The position numbers and the translations under genes were made by a program. This document shows positions 1-6,161 of a DNA stretch of 8,376 bases, one piece after another (position 1 is the stretch's first letter; each line of letters begins with the position of its first letter). Source of the stretch: Fidelibacterota bacterium (GTDB lineage: Bacteria; Marinisomatota; SORT01); assembly GCA_022563775.1 (NCBI GenBank), contig JADFMS010000056.1, forward strand, positions 1 through 8,376, given 5' to 3'. The notes under the pieces are model-generated. The model worked only from the letters and a program-made list of their open reading frames with translations. It was not told the DNA's origin and did no database searches.

Positions 1-158
1 TTTTCAACCGCCATGAGAGCCTGTTTTTCGGCGCTTTCAAAGTTATTTTCTTGTATGTAGACCTTAGCCGACATCATTTCGGTGCTGTCGCATGCGGTAT
101 AGTAAGCTCCCATGAAGAGGATGCTCACAATAAGAATTGATATAGATTTTGTATTCAT
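1..158 (-). CDS. Second copy of TPR lipoprotein gene, 5' part only (runs off left edge)
   Basis: The ATG at 158-156 opens a frame that stays open to base 1, giving 52 whole codons. The peptide begins MNTKSISILIVSILFMGAYY and reaches a Cys at residue 23, as in a type II (lipoprotein) signal peptide. By hand alignment 38 of 52 residues match the N-terminus of the large TPR-caspase gene that starts at 2552, and the DNA is about 84% identical. The part after the signal (residues 31-52) matches the first helical segment of that protein. The frame is intact and many substitutions are conservative (I/L, V/M, Y/F), so this is more likely a diverged working paralogue than a decaying copy. Whether it also carries TPRs and a caspase domain cannot be told, because the rest lies outside the window. 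As in the full copy, the residue at -3 of the lipobox is aromatic (Tyr) rather than Leu, so lipidation is probable but not certain. Confidence 0.8.
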   Translation of the reverse strand, partial: MNTKSISILIVSILFMGAYYTACDSTEMMSAKVYIQENNFESAEKQALMAVE

Positions 159-191
159 TTTATTACCCCGGAATATGTACTTAAACACTAT

Positions 192-220
192 AGCTTAACT
201 TTTATTTTTTTTTGAGTCAA
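192..220 (-). promoter_or_regulatory. Possible promoter of the second TPR lipoprotein gene
   Basis: TTGACT at 220-215 and TAAGCT at 197-192 are 17 bases apart on the minus strand, about 34 bases before the ATG at 158. The -35 and spacer are identical to the copy in front of the full TPR-caspase gene, and the -10 differs by one base. A second -10-like hexamer, TATAGT, lies at 192-187 but is too far from the -35. The -10 match is weak, so this is a suggestion supported mainly by conservation between the two copies. Confidence 0.3.
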
Positions 221-239
221 GCGTTTTATCCAAGAGGTA
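195..239 (-). pseudogene. Relic of the mtnA 3' end carried by the duplication
   Basis: Read on the minus strand, these bases encode YLLDKTLDSKKNKS followed by TAA. The real MtnA ends ...NLKDKILDSKKNKS and TAA at 2590. The match is in frame, includes the stop, and lies at the same distance from the following TPR gene start, with a 1-base difference. Upstream (beyond about 240) the similarity to mtnA vanishes and no open frame leads into it, so this is a fragment without a start, not a gene. It marks one breakpoint of the tandem duplication inside the last 15 or so codons of mtnA. Confidence 0.8.
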
Positions 240-365
240 TATATAATAAAAAAGGAAATTCTTTTAGAGTGCCGATATCAGATATCAGGTCTTGAGTAAT
301 GACCCCAATATTGTTTCTGATATACAAATAAAGTAAGCATAGTGATACGACGATGACCAAAAATG

Positions 366-2552
366 TTACTTTGATCGGACGAAGATGAACTGACCACCTT
401 CGTCACCAGTATTTTTCAAGTGTTTTAAAACCGGGGTTTGATTCGAATTCCTTGAGACAGGAATTTTTAAATCATTAAAAAGCTGAGCAGCATCCAAATA
501 CAGAGAATTATTTTGTTTTAGAGCTTTTAATAGATAATAGGTGAATACAGAATGTCCATCCTTACCTCCATCCATTACAGGCTCGTTCCCACCAGAAGTA
601 ATAGCTTGACGGGATACCCTTTTATAAGATTCTCTATAGTATCTCTCACTATTGTCAAAAGGGATCGATACATCTTTACCACGAAATATATCTCCAGCAA
701 AACATGCGTCCGAAATAAGAAGAGTGTGTTTAGACGGGACAGCTTTTAATATTACCTTGATCTCAGAATTCGGAATATAATTGACTATCGATGCACCCCG
801 CGCGTCAGCTGGTACCCAATAACCACGCTCAAGTGTTTTCTCAAATTCACCATGTCCGGAATAATAAATTAGGACATTATCATTCGCTGAAACATTTTCG
901 ACAAGCCACATTAATTTATTGAGTATTCCTGTTCGGGTAGCCTCTTCATCGTACAGTGAAATAATAGTATTGAAACCATACTTTGACTGTAGAATATTTT
1001 CAACAGCCCTTGCATCGTGAACGGCGTTTTGTAATGGTGCCCAGTCACCGGAGTATTTGTTTATTCCAATAATTAAGGCAATGTATTGTCCGGTAACAAT
1101 TTCTTTGGATTCGGTAACAGGTGGCTTTTTGCTACTGGGTGTTCTGGTGACAGTAAAAGTCTGTTCAGAGATATTATCTTTTGAATCGATAGCGATTATA
1201 TGAATTTTATTTTCGCCCACTCCTAATTTTATTTCAGCCCAAAATTCATTATTCTGACCGATATCTGCTTCCTGTCCGTTGATAGTAACTTCATAAATTC
1301 CACTTTCATCGTATGCTTTTCCCCTGACGAGCAATTTTTTTTCTGTCTGTTTAATTTTTATTCCACGCGAAACTTGGGGTTCGATAATGATAATCGTTGG
1401 AGCTTTGTTGTCAAATCTCTCTTTGATTTCAGCTCTATTATTGTTAGAAGGTTTAGTTTCAGAGTTATTTCTTTCATCAGTGTTTGAAACGAACGAAGGT
1501 GAGTATCCTAATCGTTTTGCTTGGATTAGCGCTTCCTGAGCTTTATTAGGTTTTCCCATCTTCATGTAAACCCCAACGAGCTGCCTCCAATAAACATTTT
1601 CGGTAGGAGCGCATTCAGATGCCTTAAGGAGATAGTTTTCAGCTTCAGCCAGCCTTCCTTCCAAATTGGAGTATACAGCCGCTACGTTTGAGATAGCATC
1701 GCAATCGTCCGGATTCAATTTCAAACTGCCTAAGAACATCTCTTCGGCTTTTTCGTAGTTATCAGCCTTTAGATAAATTACTCCGAGGTTATACATAAGA
1801 TTTGCGTTTTCGGGGTCTGCCTTCAGCGCCTTTTGATAAGTCGCCTCCGCTTCTTCAGATTTACCCTGAGAGTCGAAATTTTGAGCGAGTTGCTGGAGAG
1901 CAGTTAAATTCCCCGGATCAAGTTCCAACACCTTGTTTAGATAACTATCTCCTTTTTCGTAATCATTTTCCTTTGAGTAAATTATTGCAAGGTTTACGAG
2001 TGATTTAACGTCGGTAGAATCCAACTCGGCAGATTTGAGGAGATACATCTTGGCTGATTCGGCATCCTCTTTGTGCAAGTATAAAGAGGCTATCGTCGCA
2101 TAAGCCTGCGCCCGCCCGGGGATTATGAGCGTGGCTTCTTCGAATGATTTTATTGCGGCAGAGAGTGCGGAATCGGCATTTGATGATTCCCCGTTCAGCA
2201 CTTCGTTAAAAAGATTTGCACCTTCATTAAACTCATTTATCCAATAGAATTCGCTCTGATTCTCAATTTCAGCTGCAAATTTAGGCGATATGGATAAAGA
2301 TTTATCGAACATCGCTCTCATGTCTTCCCATCTTTCCTGCTTCGCATAAATGTTTATACCGAGCCAGTATGAAGGAAGGGGATTAGCTGTTTCATTTTCA
2401 ACCGCAAGGAGAGCCTGCTCCTCGGCGCTTTCCAAATTATTTTCTTGTAAGTAGGACTTCGCCGACCTCATTTCAATGCTGCCGCAGGCTGCAAAGTAAG
2501 CTCCCATAAAGAGGATGCTCATAATAAAAATTGATAATAATTTTGTATTCAT
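366..2552 (-). CDS. Predicted lipoprotein with TPR array, Ig-like module and C-terminal caspase-like (peptidase C14) domain
   Basis: The 728-residue protein starts with a hydrophobic signal peptide (residues 5-22) ending in AYFAAC, with Cys23 as the likely lipidated residue; the -3 Phe is atypical. Residues 35-92 are helical and TPR-like. About six consecutive degenerate TPRs occupy 146-350, with features such as LGVIYLKADNYEKAEEMF and 'LDPGN'. A polar Asn/Glu linker (355-382) is followed by a beta-rich module (383-472) with DESGIYEVTINGQ, typical of Ig-like/glucodextranase-B-type folds. Residues 488-728 form a caspase-like domain beginning YIALIIGINKY. Its catalytic dyad is intact: His567 in YYSGHGE and Cys617 in SDACFAG. 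TPRs usually bind partner proteins; metacaspase-like C14 enzymes usually cleave after basic residues. The natural target is unknown. The signal peptide puts the caspase in the periplasm or at a membrane surface. The gene begins 37 bases after mtnA and has only a weak GGGA Shine-Dalgarno. It is followed by a diverged second copy. Confidence 0.9.
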   Translation of the reverse strand: MNTKLLSIFIMSILFMGAYFAACGSIEMRSAKSYLQENNLESAEEQALLAVENETANPLPSYWLGINIYAKQERWEDMRAMFDKSLSISPKFAAEIENQSEFYWINEFNEGANLFNEVLNGESSNADSALSAAIKSFEEATLIIPGRAQAYATIASLYLHKEDAESAKMYLLKSAELDSTDVKSLVNLAIIYSKENDYEKGDSYLNKVLELDPGNLTALQQLAQNFDSQGKSEEAEATYQKALKADPENANLMYNLGVIYLKADNYEKAEEMFLGSLKLNPDDCDAISNVAAVYSNLEGRLAEAENYLLKASECAPTENVYWRQLVGVYMKMGKPNKAQEALIQAKRLGYSPSFVSNTDERNNSETKPSNNNRAEIKERFDNKAPTIIIIEPQVSRGIKIKQTEKKLLVRGKAYDESGIYEVTINGQEADIGQNNEFWAEIKLGVGENKIHIIAIDSKDNISEQTFTVTRTPSSKKPPVTESKEIVTGQYIALIIGINKYSGDWAPLQNAVHDARAVENILQSKYGFNTIISLYDEEATRTGILNKLMWLVENVSANDNVLIYYSGHGEFEKTLERGYWVPADARGASIVNYIPNSEIKVILKAVPSKHTLLISDACFAGDIFRGKDVSIPFDNSERYYRESYKRVSRQAITSGGNEPVMDGGKDGHSVFTYYLLKALKQNNSLYLDAAQLFNDLKIPVSRNSNQTPVLKHLKNTGDEGGQFIFVRSK

Positions 2553-2633
2553 TTTATTGTCCCGGAATTATGTATTTAAGCGTTACATCTTAACTTTTAT
2601 TTTTTTTTGAGTCAAGGATTTTATCTTTCAGGT
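2395..2633. repeat. Right copy of diverged direct repeat (mtnA 3' tail + TPR gene start)
   Basis: This is the partner of bases 1-238. It covers the first 52 codons of the TPR-caspase gene, the 37-base leader and the last 14 or so codons of mtnA. The most conserved stretch is a 28-base block at 2589-2616, identical to 194-221, which spans the mtnA stop codon and the run of A residues (minus strand). The bases on either side of that block differ far more. Here the repeat is continuous with a complete mtnA, so this copy keeps the original arrangement. Confidence 0.9.
2587..2615 (-). promoter_or_regulatory. Possible promoter of the TPR-caspase gene, embedded in the mtnA 3' end
   Basis: On the minus strand TTGACT (2615-2610) and TAAGAT (2592-2587) are separated by 17 bases, the optimal sigma70-type spacing, and lie about 35 bases before the ATG at 2552. 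The -10 overlaps the TAA stop of mtnA. The spacer contains a run of nine A residues. The -35 matches the consensus at five of six positions and the -10 at four of six. The block is conserved in the duplicated copy. Transcription by read-through from mtnA remains equally possible. Confidence 0.4.
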
Positions 2634-3648
2634 TGCCATAAGGAGGATAAATAATTCCCTCATCAGTGATGAGTGCGGATACCAGATTATGCGGAGTAAT
2701 GTCAAAAGCAGGTGAATATACCGTTGTGCCTTCGGGGGCGATGGTTCTACCAAAGCCTTGCGTTACCTCTTCCGGGGCTCTTTCCTCTATCGGTATCTGC
2801 TCCCCGCTTCGGGATTCAAAATCTATGGTGGACAAAGGAGCTGCTACATAAAAGGGGATATCATGATATTTTGCAAGTACTGCAACGGAATACGTCCCGA
2901 TTTTGTTGGCGACGTCGCCGTTATTAGCGATTCGATCGGCTCCTACAATGACGAAATCAATCTTGCCCTGCGCCATAACATGACCCGCCATATTATCGGT
3001 TATCAATGTGGTATCGATACCCTGATTCTGAAGCTCCCAGGTTGTGAGCCGCGCGCCCTGGAGCAGAGGCCGGGTTTCGTCAACATACATTTTAATAGAT
3101 TTATTCAGTTCAACGGCGGAGAAAATAACGCCGAGAGCCGTACCGTAATCGCCGGTGGCAAGTCCTCCGGCGTTGCAGTGGGTCAGCCCCGTGCCCGACT
3201 CCGGGAGAATTGCTGCGCCGTGAGCTCCTATCTTCTTACACGATTCTATATCCTCGTTCAATATCGCTTCCGCCTCATCCAGCAATATCGACTGCATCCG
3301 TTCAATGCCCGCATCCGTAAATTTTTCTGCCTTTTCCATCATTCTCCGTATAGCCCATTCTAAATTTACGGCTGTAGGGCGGGTAGCTGCGAGGAAAGCA
3401 GCCACCTTTTCGAGATGCTTTTTGAAGTCGCTGATGTTATCTCCCCCGAATTGCCGAGATCCGAGGACAATACCAAACGCTCCGGCGATACCGATAGCCG
3501 GTGCGCCCCTAATTCTCAAGGATTTAATCGCCTCAGCTATCAGCTTGTAGTCACTGATTTCAAGTATCTTAACTTCACCCGGAAGGAGCGTCTGATCAAT
3601 CATCATAACCCTGTCGTCATTCCACTTGATTGTAGCGGGGCGACTCAT
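2590..3648 (-). CDS. mtnA: S-methyl-5-thioribose-1-phosphate isomerase
   Basis: MtnA converts 5-methylthioribose 1-phosphate into 5-methylthioribulose 1-phosphate in methionine salvage, in the cytoplasm. The 352-residue protein has the family's usual length and motifs: RIRGAPAIG (residues 45-53), THCNAGGLATGDYGTALGV with catalytic Cys158, DETRPLLQGARLT, VGADRIANNGDVANKIGTY with catalytic Asp238, and IPIEERAPEEVTQ. The last motif and the overall match favour MtnA over the related ribose-1,5-bisphosphate isomerase or eIF2B-like proteins. I chose the ATG at 3648; a TTG at 3654 would add two residues and give a 4-nt overlap with yjbQ. From the ATG, the gene begins two bases after the yjbQ stop, so it is almost certainly translationally coupled to it. 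The C-terminal tail is Lys-rich, and its last codons were copied in the tandem duplication seen at 195-239. Confidence 0.95.
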   Translation of the reverse strand: MSRPATIKWNDDRVMMIDQTLLPGEVKILEISDYKLIAEAIKSLRIRGAPAIGIAGAFGIVLGSRQFGGDNISDFKKHLEKVAAFLAATRPTAVNLEWAIRRMMEKAEKFTDAGIERMQSILLDEAEAILNEDIESCKKIGAHGAAILPESGTGLTHCNAGGLATGDYGTALGVIFSAVELNKSIKMYVDETRPLLQGARLTTWELQNQGIDTTLITDNMAGHVMAQGKIDFVIVGADRIANNGDVANKIGTYSVAVLAKYHDIPFYVAAPLSTIDFESRSGEQIPIEERAPEEVTQGFGRTIAPEGTTVYSPAFDITPHNLVSALITDEGIIYPPYGNLKDKILDSKKNKS

Positions 3649-3650
3649 TA

Positions 3651-4076
3651 TCAACCGCCGGTGCCGATCAGCTGGACTATTACCCTTCTCTCGCGGGGTT
3701 TATTATCAAAATCAAGCAGGACAATCTGCTGCCACTGACCGAGGATCAGACGTGCCTCAGAAAAAGGCACCGTCAAGGAAGGACCGAGCAGCGAAGCGCG
3801 GACGTGCGAATGTCCGTTGCCGTCATGCCAGGTCTCATCATGTTTGTAGACAGCGTTTGCAGGTGCGATCTTGTCGAAGGATTTTGGAAAATCCTCACGA
3901 AGGCCAGGTTCAAACTCAATAGTTGTAACTCCCCCGGTCGCTCCGGGGACGAATACGGTTGCACTGCCTTCAACGAATCGATGTTCTTCGATCGCCTCCC
4001 GGATGTAGCCGGTAATATCGATCATGTCGGCATCACCCTTGGACGTTACGTGGAACTCGGAGGTGACTACTTTCAC
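3651..4076 (-). CDS. YjbQ/UPF0047 family protein (secondary thiamine-phosphate synthase-like)
   Basis: This 141-residue protein is a full-length member of the YjbQ/UPF0047 family. It has the characteristic His-rich block H79-x4-H84DGNGH89SH91VRASLLGPSLTVPF and the closing LGQWQQIVLLDFDNKPRERRV, here ending VQLIGTGG. Family members are small oligomeric proteins. E. coli YjbQ can weakly substitute for thiamine-phosphate synthase, but the true role of most members is unsettled. The GTG at 4076 is chosen because MKVVTSEFHV is the usual family N-terminus and the next ATG (residue 18) would remove the first strand. The start overlaps the stop of the PfkB kinase by 4 nt (GTGA), with no clear Shine-Dalgarno, so translation probably depends on the upstream gene. 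The product may act on a phosphorylated sugar or pyrimidine related to its neighbours; that is inference from position only. Confidence 0.9.
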   Translation of the reverse strand: MKVVTSEFHVTSKGDADMIDITGYIREAIEEHRFVEGSATVFVPGATGGVTTIEFEPGLREDFPKSFDKIAPANAVYKHDETWHDGNGHSHVRASLLGPSLTVPFSEARLILGQWQQIVLLDFDNKPRERRVIVQLIGTGG

Positions 4077-4993
4077 TTCAACAGCGGAGTATCGTCAAAT
4101 CTGGTCAACCGTATCATATTATCGAAACGCTGATTTATTTCTTCAGGAGTTACTTTCAGGAGAGCCTCGACGCCGAAATCTTCTACGCAAAAGGATGCGA
4201 GAATAGCACCGGTGACCATAGCTCTCTTGAGGTGATCTTCGCTGACAGAATCCACCATCGCAATATAAGCCATGAGCGCGCCGGCAAAAGTATCTCCAGC
4301 CCCGGTAGGATCATGAACTTCCTTTACAGGATAAGCGGGCAGGTGAAACTCGAATTCCTCTCCGAATATTGCAGCCCCGTCAGCGCCTTTTTTCACGATT
4401 ACAAACCTTGGACCCTGTTTTAACATCATTTTCGCCGCTGTGGAAATATTGCCGTTTCCCGAGAGGAGTTTAAGTTCCTCATCGTTAACAAGTAGAATAT
4501 CTATTTTTTGTATCAGAGACCTAAGCTCTTCGAGCGCTGTGTTAATCCAGAGATTCATTGTATCACACGCGGTGATTTTGGGTTCTTCGAGCTGGTTCAA
4601 AACATTTAGTTGTAGCGCCGGATGGATATTCCCGAGCAGCAGATATTCCGATTTCCTGTGAGTATCGCTAAGTACAGGATTGAAATTTTCATATACGTTG
4701 AGATTCGTGAACAATGTTTTTCTCTCGGAAAAATCCTCGGAATAGACTCCGCCCCAGCTGAACGTCTCTCCCTGCTCGATCTTGACTCCGGTAGTATCTA
4801 TCCCTCTTTGGTTCATAGTAGTAAATATATCCTTTGGATAGTCTTCACCTACCACTCCGACCATACTTGTATAACTGAAGAGTGAAGCCGCTATTGAAGC
4901 GTAGTTCGCAGAGCCTCCGAGAATCTTTTCCCTGCTCTCTTTGGCTGTCTCTATTGAGTCAAATGCGACTGAACCCACTATGAGTAAACTCAA
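4073..4993 (-). CDS. PfkB-family carbohydrate/nucleoside kinase
   Basis: This 306-residue cytoplasmic protein belongs to the ribokinase/PfkB family of ATP-dependent kinases. Visible marks are the N-terminal strand LLIVGSVAFDSI, the glycine pair GGSANYAS (26-33) of the substrate-binding signature, NDEE at 170-173 (Mg-binding N-x-x-E type), IVKKGADGAAIF (198-210), and the C-terminal signature DPTGAGDTFAGAL (228-240) with Asp234 as the expected catalytic base. The substrate is not shown by sequence. The immediate linkage to yjbQ and mtnA hints at a ribose-type compound such as methylthioribose, adenosine or ribose 1-phosphate. The start is a TTG at 4993: it preserves the first beta strand, and an AGGA Shine-Dalgarno lies 7 bases upstream. 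The first internal ATG, at residue 44, is too late. It is the first gene of a three-gene overlapping set and begins 114 bases after tonB. Confidence 0.92.
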   Translation of the reverse strand: MSLLIVGSVAFDSIETAKESREKILGGSANYASIAASLFSYTSMVGVVGEDYPKDIFTTMNQRGIDTTGVKIEQGETFSWGGVYSEDFSERKTLFTNLNVYENFNPVLSDTHRKSEYLLLGNIHPALQLNVLNQLEEPKITACDTMNLWINTALEELRSLIQKIDILLVNDEELKLLSGNGNISTAAKMMLKQGPRFVIVKKGADGAAIFGEEFEFHLPAYPVKEVHDPTGAGDTFAGALMAYIAMVDSVSEDHLKRAMVTGAILASFCVEDFGVEALLKVTPEEINQRFDNMIRLTRFDDTPLLK

Positions 4994-5000
4994 TAAAAAT

Positions 5001-5004
5001 TCCT
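5001..5004 (-). promoter_or_regulatory. Shine-Dalgarno (AGGA) that supports the TTG start of the PfkB kinase
   Basis: AGGA on the minus strand lies 7 bases before the TTG at 4993. Because the start codon is non-standard, this spacing is the main local evidence for the chosen start. Confidence 0.55.
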
Positions 5005-5107
5005 AACTGTTAGTAATCCAATAAATAAGTAGAATGAATTAGGCTAAACTGTTTCGGACGTTCGAATCTCCTGTCTGAAAATCATATTAAACGACCGGGT
5101 AAGGATT

Positions 5108-5749
5108 TTAATCTATTGTTAACTTAAATGTAATCGGAATAGATATCCAGACGCCTACCGGTTTGTCTCTTTGCTTTGCAGGCTTGAATCTTGTTCTTTC
5201 CACGGCGCTCATGGCAGCTTCATCTAAACCCGTGTTAGGAATACCGAGCTGAATTTTAACCTCCCGAACAATCCCTTTATCGTCGATAAAAGCGCGAACT
5301 ATTACCATACCTTCTATCCCGGCCTCACGGGCGATCTCAGGATATTTCGCTCTATTCTTTATACCTTCGTAACCGCCGATAGGCAGAGGATCTTCGTCGT
5401 AAGGAATAAATTCGATTAAGCCTGCATCCGGAGCGGGAGGAGGTTCTATCTCCGAGAACATATCGATCGTAGTCGGATCGATTGTAACGTCATCAAGGAG
5501 TTCATCGCTCTCTGATTCCACCGGTATAGACGGACGAGCCGGAGGTGGGGGGGCTTCAAACTGCTGAGTTACGTCCACCTTTTCTATATTTATCTCGATT
5601 CTGGGAGGTGTCAACTTAACTCTTTTGACACGAAACCTCGGATAGGTTAGTCCCAATGTAATAAGCAGGAAGAAAGATATGATAAATCCTATTTCAAGCA
5701 GTCGGCGGTATCGCACCTTCAAACTTATTTCGGGTTTTTTGTAATCCAT
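5108..5749 (-). CDS. tonB: TonB-family energy transducer
   Basis: TonB carries proton-motive energy from the ExbB-ExbD motor in the inner membrane to outer-membrane receptors. The 213-residue protein has a cytoplasmic basic N-terminus, one membrane anchor (about 19-35, IGFIISFFLLITLGL), a short periplasmic linker, and a TonB C-terminal domain (about 134-211). The domain contains YPEIAREAGIEGMVIVRAFIDDKG, RTRFKPAKQRDKPVGVW and a final IPITFKL strand. The linker has two proline patches (65-76, 102-107) separated by an acidic stretch. It lacks the long Glu-Pro/Lys-Pro repeats of enterobacterial TonB, so its reach is shorter. The start overlaps the stop of the second exbD by one base (TGATG), indicating coupling, and there is no strong Shine-Dalgarno. 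No TonB-dependent receptor is in the window, so the cargo is unknown. Its size and linker resemble TonBs of FCB-group bacteria. Confidence 0.93.
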   Translation of the reverse strand: MDYKKPEISLKVRYRRLLEIGFIISFFLLITLGLTYPRFRVKRVKLTPPRIEINIEKVDVTQQFEAPPPPARPSIPVESESDELLDDVTIDPTTIDMFSEIEPPPAPDAGLIEFIPYDEDPLPIGGYEGIKNRAKYPEIAREAGIEGMVIVRAFIDDKGIVREVKIQLGIPNTGLDEAAMSAVERTRFKPAKQRDKPVGVWISIPITFKLTID

Positions 5750-6159
5750 CAGCTGGAGCCACGCTTGGCAGAGTAGTTGACTCTCAATGTTCCCGCTTCC
5801 CGTAATTCCTGGTGGATATCACTCACAATTCCGAAGTCTGCCTGTTGATCCACTTTCATCGAAACTATCAGTTGTGGATCTTTGACGAAACGTTCGTACA
5901 TTACGTTTCTGACGTCGCGTGTGCGCACAAGTTTATCGTCGACGCTTATATCTCCGTTCCGTGAAACCCAGATATATGACACATGCCTCTTCGTCCCCAA
6001 TTTCTCAATTTTCCGCGCGTGCGGTAAATTCAGCGGAAGACCGTCAAACTTCTTTAGAACAGTAGTGACCATAAAAAAGATAAGAAGCATGAATACGATA
6101 TCGGGCATGGAAGCTGTCGGTATCCCCTCGAACACCTTCCCTTTTTTCTCAAAATGCAT
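5749..6159 (-). CDS. exbD: ExbD/TolR-family biopolymer transport protein (second copy)
   Basis: This 136-residue protein is the second ExbD in the cluster. It has a short basic N-terminus, the motif IPTASMPDIVFMLLIFFMVTT with the proton-carrying Asp20 at the start of the single membrane helix (about 18-35), then a periplasmic domain of about 95 residues containing NGDISVDDKLV and VSMKVDQQADFGIVSDIHQELREAG. It differs strongly from its neighbour at 6162-6563 outside the membrane segment, so the pair is an old duplication or a heteromeric set, not a recent copy. The ATG at 6159 begins two bases after the preceding stop and has GGAG 8 bases upstream, inside the end of that gene. ExbD dimers sit within the ExbB pentamer and gate proton flow. 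The TolR alternative cannot be fully excluded from sequence, but the adjoining tonB favours ExbD. Confidence 0.92.
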   Translation of the reverse strand: MHFEKKGKVFEGIPTASMPDIVFMLLIFFMVTTVLKKFDGLPLNLPHARKIEKLGTKRHVSYIWVSRNGDISVDDKLVRTRDVRNVMYERFVKDPQLIVSMKVDQQADFGIVSDIHQELREAGTLRVNYSAKRGSS

Positions 6160-6161
6160 AA

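Larger units (their letters stand above)
1..238. repeat. Left copy of diverged direct repeat (mtnA 3' tail + TPR gene start)
   Basis: This stretch aligns with 2395-2633 in the same orientation with a single 1-base gap near 175. I counted 27 mismatches in the first 174 aligned bases (about 84% identity). The identity runs through the start of the TPR gene, its leader and the last codons of mtnA, then stops near 238. The left end is cut by the window, so the repeat continues outside it. A tandem duplication of the TPR gene together with the very end of mtnA explains it best. Confidence 0.9.
159..365. other. Intergenic region between the two TPR lipoprotein genes
   Basis: This 207-bp gap follows the stop of the TPR-caspase gene and precedes the second copy. 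Its left third (to about 238) is duplicated leader and mtnA relic. The remainder (239-365) is AT-rich and has no counterpart elsewhere in the window. It contains two abutting GATATCAG words (274-281, 281-288) and a matching inverted CTGATAT (317-323), which could form only a weak 7-bp hairpin with a loop of about 28 bases. I see no intrinsic terminator and no short gene in it. Confidence 0.6.

Noticed and set aside
274..323. Short GATATCAG direct repeats with an inverted CTGATAT, considered as a terminator or attachment site
   Set aside because: The arms are only 7 bp and AT-rich, the loop is about 28 bases, and there is no T run after it on the minus strand.
1503..2117. The periodic pattern in the TPR gene as a DNA-level tandem repeat
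   Set aside because: The roughly 34-codon periodicity is at protein level only; the DNA of successive units is not similar enough to be a recent repeat array.
2758..3363. A 201-codon open frame on the plus strand opposite mtnA
   Set aside because: It is antisense to a gene with clear catalytic motifs, has no recognisable domain and a Cys/Arg-rich composition typical of a shadow frame.
2590..3654. Ribose-1,5-bisphosphate isomerase or eIF2B-like protein instead of MtnA, prompted by the adjacent PfkB kinase
   Set aside because: The IPIEERAPEEVTQ segment, RIRGAPAIG and the Cys/Asp motif spacing are those of MtnA, although the neighbouring kinase keeps some doubt about the in vivo substrate.
3804..4133. 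A 109-codon plus-strand frame opposite the YjbQ gene and the kinase end
   Set aside because: Shadow of two well-supported overlapping minus-strand genes; no family resemblance.
5051..5075. tRNA-like GTTCGAATC word in the tonB-kinase gap
   Set aside because: It resembles a T-loop, but the flanking bases do not form the 5-bp T stem and there is no acceptor, D or anticodon arm around it. The partly palindromic TTCGGACGTTCGAA could be an operator, but nothing else supports that.
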